Part shown: positions 57,110-64,000 of the stretch, one piece after another
Layout: the number at the start of each line of letters is the position of its first letter
Numbering within the stretch: the first letter of the stretch is position 1
Assembly (NCBI GenBank): GCA_021234155.1
Contig: JAJEKV010000022.1
Coordinates: 5,603,852-5,667,851 of the forward strand
Length of the DNA: 64,000 bases
Direction: 5' to 3'
DNA from: Isoetes taiwanensis
Taxonomy: Eukaryota; Streptophyta; Lycopodiopsida; Isoetales; Isoetaceae
Position numbers and translations under genes: made by a program
Notes under the pieces: generated by a model
Seen by the model: the letters and a program-made list of their open reading frames with translations, nothing else
Told to the model about the DNA's origin: nothing
Databases searched by the model: none

Positions 57110-59414
57110 GAGCCTAGGTGGCATGTTGGAGCCCGCGTGGCATGCTTGAGCCACCTTGGCATGTTGGAGCATAGGTGGCATGTTGGAGCCCGCGTGGCAT
57201 GTTTGAGCACGTTGGAGCCCTAGGTGGCATGTTTGAGCCATTTTGTCATGTTGGAGCCTAGGTGGAGCCCACGTGGCATGTTTGAGCCACCTTGGCATGT
57301 TGGAGCCTAGGTGGCATGTTGAAGCCCATGTGGCATGTTTGAGCCACCTTGTCATGTTGGAGCCTAGGTGGCATGTTTGAGCCCACGTGGCATGTTGGAG
57401 CCCACGTGGCATGTTTGAGCCACCTTGGCATGTTTGAGCCTAGGTGGCATGTTAGAGCCATGGTGGCATGTTGGAGCCTAGGTGGCATATTTGAGCCAAC
57501 TTGGCATATTTAAGCCTAGGTGGCATGTTGTGAGCCACCTTAGCATGTTGGAGCCTAGGTGGCATGGTGGAGCCCACGTGGCATGTTTGAGCCACATTGG
57601 CATGTTGGAGCCTAGGTGGCATGTTGGAGCCTAGATGGCATGTTTGAGCCCACCTTGGCATGTTTGAGCCACCTGGCATGTTTGAGCCTAGGTGGCATGT
57701 TGGAGCCTAGATGGCATGTTTGAGCCACCTTGGCATGGCATGTAGGTGGCATGTTGGAGCCTAGGTGGCATGTTGGAGCCACCTTGGCATGTTTGAGCCT
57801 ATGTGGCATGTTTGAGCCACCTAGGAATGTTGGAGCCTAGGTGGCATGTTGGAGCCCACGTGGCATATTTGAGCCACCTTGGCAAGTTGGAGCATAGGTG
57901 GCATATTGGAGCCTGCGTGGCATGTTTGAGCACGTTGGAGCCTAGGTGGCATGTTTGAGCCATTTTGTCATGTTGGAGCCTAGGTGGCATGTTGGAGCCA
58001 CCTTGGCATGTTTGAGCCTAGGTGGCATGTTAGAGCCACCTTGGCATGTTGGAGCCCACGTGGCATGTTGGAGCCCACGTGGCATGTTTGAGCCACCTTG
58101 GCATGTTGGAGCCTAGATGGCATGTTGAAGCCCATGTGGCATGTTTGAGCCACCTTGTCATGTTGGAGCCTAGGTGGCATGTTTGAGCCACCTTGTCATG
58201 TTGGAGCCTAGGTGGCATGTTTGAGCCTAGGTGGCATGTTAGAGCCACGGTGGCATGTTGGAGCCTAGGTGGCATGCTTGAGCCAACTTGGCATATTTAA
58301 GCCTAGGTGGTATGTTGTGAGCCACCTTGGCATGTTAGAGCCTAGGTGGCATGGTGGACCCCACGTGGCATGTTTGAGCCACCTTGGCATGTTGGGGAGC
58401 CTAGGTGGCATGGTGGAGCCCACGTGGCATGTTTGAGCCACCTTGGCATGTTGGAGCCTAGGTGGCATGTTGGAGCCTAGGTGGCATGTTTGAGCCCACC
58501 TTGGCATGTTTGAGCCACCTGGCATGTTTGAGCCTAGTGGGCATGTTGGAGCCTAGGTGGCATGTTCGAGCCACCTTGGCACGTTTGAGCCTAGGTGGCA
58601 TGTTGGAGCCACCTTGGCATGTTGGAGCCTAAGTGAGCCTGCATGGCATGTTTGAGCCTATGTGGCATGTTTGAGCCACCTAGGAATGTTGGAGCCTAGG
58701 TGGCATATTTGAGCCACCTTGGCAAGTTGGAGCATAGGTGGCATGCTGGAGCCTGCGTGGCATGTTTGAGCACGTTGGAGCCTAGGTGGCATGTTTGAGC
58801 CATTTTGCATGTTGGAGCCTAAATGGCATGTTGGAGCCACCTTGGCATGTTTGAGCCTAGGTGGCATGTTAGAGCCACCTTGGCATGTTGGAGCCCACGT
58901 GGCATGTTGGAGCCCACGTGGCATGTTTGAGCCACCTTGGCATGTTGGAGCCTAGGTGGCATGTTGAAGCCCATGTGGCATGTTTGAGCCACCTTGTCAT
59001 GTTGGAGCCTAGGTGGCATGTTTGAGCCACCTTGGCATGTTGGAGCCTAGGTGGCATGTTGGAGCCCACGTGGCATGTTTGAGCCACTTTGGCATATTTG
59101 AGCCTAGGTGGCATGTTAGAGCTACGGTGGCATGCTGGAGCCTAGGTGGCATGTTTGAGCCAACTTGGCATATTTAAGCCTAGGTGACATGTTGTGAGCC
59201 ACCTTGGCATGTTGGAGCCTAGGTGGCATGGTGGAGCCCACGTGGCATATTTGCGCCACATTGGCATATTGGAGCCTGCATGGCATGTTAGAGCCCGCGT
59301 GGCATGTTGGAGCCACCTTGGCATGTTGGAGCCACCTTTGTGGCATATTTGAGCCACCTTGTGTATGTTTGAGCCACCTTGGTGGCATGTTTGAGCCACC
59401 TTGGCATGTTTGAG
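57110..59414 (+). repeat. 19-bp satellite block 3 (largest, ~120 monomers)
   Basis: Continuous array of 19-bp monomers in three main flavours after GAGCC: TAGGT, CACGT and ACCTT. Segments of ~830 bp recur within it: 57500-58300 resembles 58310-59130, as in the order ATATTTAAGCCTAGGTGGCA, then GTTGTGAGCCACCTT. So it has grown by larger duplications as well. Long ORFs exist only because the monomer lacks stops in that direction. Confidence 0.93.
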
Positions 59415-59474
59415 CTGATTGGGACCTGAGATCATGTGCATATGCTCAAAAAATGGATTTGAGGCATAAAAAAG

Positions 59475-59483
<9 letters not shown>

Positions 59484-59545
<62 letters not shown>
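59484..59545. repeat. (TC)n microsatellite left of the SINE
   Basis: Pure TC run of ~62 bp ending at the first base of the SINE. Confidence 0.93.
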
Positions 59546-59549
<4 letters not shown>

Positions 59550-59729
59550 GTGTTGGTCGTGTGGTTAGTCCACTCGTCTAGCACATTGAGGTCTCGTGTT
59601 CGAACCTCACTAGGATCTTGGCATCCTAGGACCTTTGGCCCCTGGTATCCTTGTAGGGGGTGGTGCTCCTTCAAGAGGGAGCATCGTATGTCCTAAAGGA
59701 TGCTGGCTTGTGCTACGACGTAAAAAATA

Positions 59730-59732
<3 letters not shown>
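59546..59732 (+). mobile_element. tRNA-derived SINE inserted in a (TC)n microsatellite
   Basis: A 187-bp element between two (TC)n tracts. The 5' part has an internal Pol III promoter: A-box-like TGGTCGTGTGG near 59555 and B-box GTGTTCGAACC near 59597, about 40 bp apart as in tRNA genes. The body (TCCTTGTAGGGGGTGGTGCT, then CTCCTTCAAGAGGGAG) is unrelated to tRNA. The 3' end reads CTACGACGTAAAAAATACAT and then goes directly into CTCTCT. That end closely matches the 3' end of LINE copy 2 (CTACAGACGTAATAAATACA), as expected for a SINE copied by that LINE's reverse transcriptase. Confidence 0.75.

Positions 59733-59798
<66 letters not shown>
59733..59798. repeat. (TC)n(AC)n microsatellite right of the SINE
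   Basis: A TC run to 59767, then AC to about 59798, the same TC-AC order as after LINE copy 2 at 53201. Confidence 0.93.
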
Positions 59799-59801
<3 letters not shown>

Positions 59802-59862
59802 GATCTGATAGACTTGGTGGTTCCCATGGATGTTAAAGTTAAATTCAGTTCAATTCAATTTT
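59799..59862 (+). mobile_element. Very short LINE 3' end (copy 3) beside the microsatellite
   Basis: GATCTGATAGACTTGGTGGT matches the 3' UTR of the other copies (GTCTAATAGACCTGATGGT at about 40178; GTCTCATAGACCTGGTGGT at about 53144). It ends with a CAGTTCAATTCAATTTT pentamer-like tail. The copy is truncated to its last ~60 bp and begins directly after the (AC)n tract. Confidence 0.65.
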
Positions 59863-60039
59863 GGGATCTTCATAATGCCTTTGCATTCTAGTTTTCTATA
59901 AGCATGAGGGGTAAAGGGACAATAGATGAGATATTGCATTTTTGCACCGGTCCTGCACCCCCTCAAGGAATACAAATCAAATTCTTGATGGTTTTGTTAT
60001 GCAAAAATAGGTGTTAAGTAATTGAAGTAGTTGAAGTAA

Positions 60040-60600
60040 CTTGTCTTACATGGAATACTAGTATAAGGACATGTGATCGCACGCGCGTGCATCACATGTA
60101 GCAAATCAAGTACTCTGTCCTACCACTATAAAGACCCGTGATATGGAAGGATAGGACATGTAGAGAATCAAGTATTCTTTCCTACTTCTATAAAGACATG
60201 TGACAATAGAAGTATTACACATGTCGTAATTCATGTATTCTTTCCTACAATGCCTTAGCGATAAAGTAAAAGTACTGGCCCTACTACTATAAAGACATGT
60301 GACATGGAAGCATATGACATGTAGAGAATCAAGTATTCTTTCCTACTTCTATAAAGACATGTGACAATAGAAGCATTACACATGTCTTAATTCATGTATT
60401 CTTTCCTACAATGCCTTAGCAAATAAAGTACTCTGTCCTACTACTATAAAGACATGTGAATGGAAGTATAGGACATGGAGAGAATCAAATATTATTTCCT
60501 ACATCTATAAAGGCATGTGACAATAGAATTATTAGACATGTAGAAATTCAAGTATTCTTTCCTACAGTGGATTGTATTATAAAATGACATGTCACAATAG
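60040..60600 (+). repeat. Tandem repeat, ~160-bp unit, about three copies
   Basis: GACATGTGACAATAGAA recurs at about 60195, 60356 and 60512 (the last as GGCATG...), each preceded by TATTCTTTCCTAC..CTATAAA. The half-unit TATAAAGACATGTGA also recurs, so the unit has an internal ~80-bp substructure. Confidence 0.75.
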
Positions 60601-60814
60601 AAGAAACTACAAAACAACAGTGGATGTTTTATTCCACTGAAAAAAGAACACCATTATCGAACAAAACCATACCTCCACAAATCCACATGTAGGATTCTTT
60701 GAAAACAGGACATGTAGACTACCAAAACTGATGTTTTCAACAGTGGACCAAAAACCGGGGTGAGTGTGTTACCATGAAATCACCAGTCTGGAAATATCTT
60801 GTAGAAGCAACAAC

Positions 60815-61252
60815 ACACACAACACCATTAATATTATTAACATAAACCATTGCATTTAACACATTTAAATTAAAATCCCCCTTAAACCCCCTTTGGTTTG
60901 GGTGCATATTCACACGGGGGGTTACTCCGGGCAACGAGAGCTGTCGGATGGGCATATAACCCCTTTATTCCAAGATCTGGACCGTACATAGCGATCCTCG
61001 TTTGTGGGGTATGCATGTACAAGTTTTTGTATACTGTATATTAAAGTTTGCAAAATACTATAAGGTTTGAGAGAATGTACTTAATGGTGTTAATTTTATA
61101 CATGTATTGTAAATATGTTTTGGGGCTCTCGCCGCCCCTAATGAAACCCCCGTGTGAATATGCACCCAAACCAAAGGGGTTTAAGGGGATTTTAATTTAA
61201 ATGTGTTAAATGCAATGGTTTATGTTAATAATATTAATGGTGTTGTGTGTTG
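60815..61252. repeat. Fold-back element: ~107-bp inverted arms around a ~221-bp loop
   Basis: Left arm 60815-60923 and right arm 61145-61252 are inverted copies differing only in homopolymer lengths (CCCCC versus CCCC twice, GGGGGG versus GGGGG). Each arm contains GGTTTATGTTAATAATATTA or its complement. Transcripts across it would form a long hairpin. Confidence 0.9.
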
Positions 61253-61679
61253 ATTGTTATGTAAAAAAATTTAGTTAAACTGTAAAAAAAACTTTGGGCC
61301 CTATTAATTATTAAAAAGCACAATAACCAAACAAATAAATTATTTCCCTAATAAAGCAACAATAATCAGAAACATCCGAAGATCTCCAACAAACATGGAA
61401 TGATCTGGACCTGAATCACCACGCCTGTCCCATATGCCAAAAGATGTGGCCATTTTGATGGCTTGATATGCCGAGGAATTAGTGCGCATCTATCTTCGGA
61501 TCGCCAAGAACTACAAGATTTTGTATATAGTGCTTGAAAATATCACGTCCAGGATAACAATATGTATAAATCCGAAAGTTACGGTCGAATATATTGTACA
61601 CTCTGGAAGGTGGTATTGCTTCCTTAAAACCAATCCCTTCAAACAAACCAGCCCATATTTGCAAAGACTATGAACATAT
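61253..61679. other. No gene seen
   Basis: AT-rich sequence between the fold-back element and the mosaic of gene fragments. Confidence 0.4.
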
Positions 61680-62105
61680 ATGAACATATATGTTGCAGAT
61701 AAGAACTGTTGGTAAGATAAAAAGAATTGCTATAATAGACAGCAGTTGGGAAGGCCCAAGATTTATCCATGATGTATTGAGAGCAGCTGCAGGAAATAGG
61801 TTGGCTAAATTATCTCCCACAGATATCGTGTAACCAACAAGGACTGCACAAATTTCCACGTACAAGAAGCATGTAACTGTAGCTCGACCCTTCCAACCAA
61901 AGGCAGACCCACCAATTTCTTGGTAGCTATTCCCAGATTCACTAATGCTAATGCAGCAGCCAAGTTGGTATGCTGTGTAGCAAAATGTTAATGCAAAAAA
62001 TAAGAGAATGCCGAGGCCAAGCCAGCCACCCTGTTGGAGTGCAAAAGGGGTTGAGAGCATCCCAATACCTGCCAATACACAGCGATTAACCATGGTCGGC
62101 ACCAT
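61680..62105 (-). pseudogene. AVT1-like vacuolar amino acid transporter fragment
   Basis: One minus-strand stretch matches the N-terminal membrane part of the plant AVT1/AAAP family: VLAGIGMLSTPFALQQGGWL, LFFALTFCYTAYQLGCCI, SYQEIGGSAFGWKGRATVTC, FLYVEICAVLVGYTISVGDN, LANLFPAAALN, ILPTV. About four hydrophobic helices are visible. It begins abruptly (upstream cytosolic region missing) and ends in unrelated sequence after LPTV, where the family continues with at least seven more helices. A captured or broken gene piece. Confidence 0.8.
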
Positions 62106-62302
62106 GTTTTGGACGGATCTTGCTTTGTATTTTTACATTGCCAGTTTCAAGACCAGAAAAGTAGCATCTTTTGCTTCTGCACGACAGACCAAATGCTTCC
62201 AAGCAAAGATTTCATCCTACATTTTCCCGGGTAAAATGAAACCAGTAAGTTGCACAATCAGATGACAATCTAACAAGCATCAATGTTAGAAGAGAAGCAT
62301 AC

Positions 62303-62424
62303 CCGTTTGTAAAGGGCATCCAATGCTTTAGTATTGATAGCATACCCAACCCTGAATGTCGGAACTGAAAGGCTTTCCACCATATTTCGAGCCACTGCAG
62401 CTTGCATGGCAGTGAAAGGGAAGT
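62303..62424 (-). pseudogene. Plastid pyruvate dehydrogenase E2 (dihydrolipoyl acetyltransferase) exon fragment
   Basis: Reads [38 protein letters not shown], then a GTATGC donor. This matches the start of the catalytic domain of the plastid-type PDH E2 subunit, as I recall the family. Only this exon is present. Its left side joins the AVT1-like piece after ~200 bp and its right side abuts the tubulin piece directly, within codons. Confidence 0.75.
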
Positions 62425-62945
62425 TGGGGTAACAAGTTTCAGGGTTCTGAAGCAGATGTCGTAAAGGGCTTCATTGTCAAGCACCATGCACTCGTCTGCA
62501 TTCTTGACCAGCTCGTGGACAAAAAGAGTGGCATTGTATGGCTCTACCACTGTGACACAGTGACTTTAGGTGATGGAAACACAGAAAATGTAAGCATCAT
62601 TCTGTCAGGGTAGCCTATTCTTCACGGATCTTTGAAATAAGCAATGTTCCCATGCCAGAGCCTGTTCCACCGCAAAGAGAAATGGCGAATCAATTAACTT
62701 CAGCCTCGTGATAATGTCCCTTTGCCCAGTTATTTCCAGCCCCAGTTTGGCCGAAAACAATTCAGGCCTGAAAATTTGCCCATAAGGCCCAGCCCTCAAA
62801 CTATCCATAGTACCGGGCTCCAAATCCATAAGAACAGCACGAGGAACATATCTACCACCACTGGCTCATCGCATACAACCTCCCAAAACTTGGCACCAAT
62901 TTGATTACCGCACTGGCCACCCTGGATATGAAGGATCTCTCTCAT
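62425..62945 (-). pseudogene. Beta-tubulin fragment with internal deletions
   Basis: Starts with the autoregulatory MREI and IHIQ-type N terminus ([20 protein letters not shown], then WEVVCDE). After a deletion it continues [20 protein letters not shown] and GNNWAKG. After a second deletion the nucleotide-binding loop [14 protein letters not shown] appears in another frame, then [38 protein letters not shown]. No introns are seen, but the missing segments could include intron sites. At 62425 it switches to PDH E2 sequence. Confidence 0.85.
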
Positions 62946-63154
62946 TTTGGGCACCGCTATGCATGTCTCCAAAAAAGCACCTGCCATCATCGATTCACAA
63001 ACCCTAACCGTGCCCTAATTCCGACTGTCTCGAATTTGATGAGAAAAGGGCTTTTATTATAAGCCCTTGGATAATTTTGAATTAAAAGAGGGCTTTCTTT
63101 GTAAGCCCTCTGATCTTAACCATTGAGGAGGATGAAACAATTGCATGCAAAAAT

Positions 63155-63290
63155 TTGGTGCACTCTAGATGTACTAATTAGTATGCCTCGTGCAATACGC
63201 CCATGAAATCATATGAAAACCATGCCAAAAAAGCGTATAAAATCACAAAAAAAACCCCCTGTTATAATGCTACATATTAATGAGTATTGC
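63155..63290 (+). repeat. ~135-bp dispersed repeat, copy 2
   Basis: Same element as 34530-34665: GGTGCACTCTAGATGTACTA, then ATTAGTA, GAAATCATATGAAAAC, an A-rich tract and CTGTTATAATGC. It lies just right of the mosaic of gene fragments. Confidence 0.75.
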
Positions 63291-64000
63291 TTCTTTCACA
63301 ATCAAACAAGAGATGCAACATAAAGATAGCTTTTTGAAGACCAAATCCTAGCATCACATGGAACATAATATTTTGAAGATGTTATCCCATTATGGAATTG
63401 AAGATAAGGCTTTATGCAAGAGATGGATATCCCATATATTTATTCCTCCAGAAGTTATTCAAACCCCAAAATCTTTGAAGACCAAATGGTGTTCTCTCAA
63501 GATATTTGAAGTTCAAGTATTATGTTGAACATTCTCTAAGTCAAGTATGAAGATGAAGACACATTGGTTGGTATTTTGCTTTTGCAATTTATGGAAGTCT
63601 AATATTTAAGTTATTCAATATTTGAAGGCATTTGTGGAAGTCGTACAAGTTTTCTATTTTATCTTTTCTCATGTTGTGGAGAGGGGATGGAGCGCCATAC
63701 CAAGGCAGAAGAGCGAGGGCGCCACTGACCTGGATGGGACTTGCCACCCTTGAAGTGATTACATTTATATGAAGCCATAGAAGCACCGACTGAGGCAATG
63801 GTGTAGTTTTTAATTTTTATTTTCCTTGGAAGACTTCAAGATGCTTTTGAGGAACTGAAGATGTATTTGGATATTGATTCTTGTTAAGTTGCAATGCTAT
63901 CTTTATGACCTTTACGAGCCGAAGATCTTGAAGATCTAATTTTGAAGAATTCATCGGGAGGATGAATACTCTTGGGGGGGAAATAATGTAATCCCATCGA
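63291..64000. other. No gene seen
   Basis: AT-rich sequence with many direct short phrases such as GAAGAT and TTGAAG, but no coding or element ends recognised. Confidence 0.5.

Noticed and set aside
57107-59114. Many 60-110 codon minus-strand ORFs rich in MPPRLQHAK and HLGSNMPRWLK
   Set aside because: They are simple readings of the 19-bp satellite (three monomers give a 19-residue period) in all frames of one strand; no start, splice or domain evidence.
59546-59620. A functional tRNA gene
   Set aside because: A and B boxes are present, but the acceptor stem and anticodon arm do not fold, and the sequence continues into a non-tRNA body and LINE-like tail; a SINE explains it better.

Overview
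This window comes from a nuclear plant chromosome that is dominated by transposable elements. The evidence is a plant-type receptor-like cytoplasmic (pseudo)kinase with four exons, PLS-class PPR and serine carboxypeptidase fragments, an LRR receptor-like-protein fragment, a MULE transposase with a SWIM finger, and a Ty3/gypsy element with a tRNA-Asp-like primer site. The style of the PPR repeats and the LINE content would fit a large-genome seed-free plant such as a fern or lycophyte, but that is only inference. The one convincingly intact gene is the pseudokinase at 18913-21139 (minus strand). Almost everything else is an element, an element remnant or a broken gene copy.

Layout. 89-2982: a MULE with ~85-115 bp terminal inverted repeats and a broken transposase. 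3290-10098: two copies of a plant L1-type LINE, head to head, with a ~550 bp non-LINE spacer. 11480-14937: truncated carboxypeptidase and PPR fragments between two direct copies of a short repeat. 15100-17000: an unidentified, stop-containing gene-like block. 17100-18115: a worn LINE 3' end. 18913-21139: the pseudokinase gene. 23601-26966: an unclassified element with perfect ~22 bp terminal inverted repeats. 29209-29938: a 19-bp-monomer satellite. 31500-31970: a triplicated exon-like unit. 33601-34392: an LRR-RLP fragment with its own TATA box.

35409-53263 is a nest. Two copies of a second LINE family (L1-ORF1p-like ORF1; ORF2 with endonuclease, RT and a CCHC tail) sit next to each other in a (TC)n microsatellite. 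The second copy is interrupted by a 10.6 kb Ty3/gypsy retrotransposon (40394-51003, coding on minus) with 568 bp LTRs and a GCAGC target duplication. That element has an extra sense ORF downstream of integrase and an antisense, TATA-led, cysteine-rich ORF. 54388-59414: more of the 19-bp satellite, in the opposite orientation, holding two copies of a ~560 bp block. 59484-59860: a tRNA-derived SINE, also embedded in (TC)n, followed by a third LINE 3' end. 60040-61252: tandem and fold-back repeats. 61680-62945: a mosaic of beta-tubulin, plastid pyruvate dehydrogenase E2 and AVT1-like transporter fragments, all on minus.

The most interesting signal is a retrotransposition system that appears to target TC microsatellites. 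At least two LINE copies and one SINE are each bounded by (TC)n, end in short pentamer-like tails rather than poly(A), and the SINE shares the last ~15-18 nt of the LINE 3' end. This suggests a LINE/SINE pair with shared 3'-end recognition and shared site specificity.
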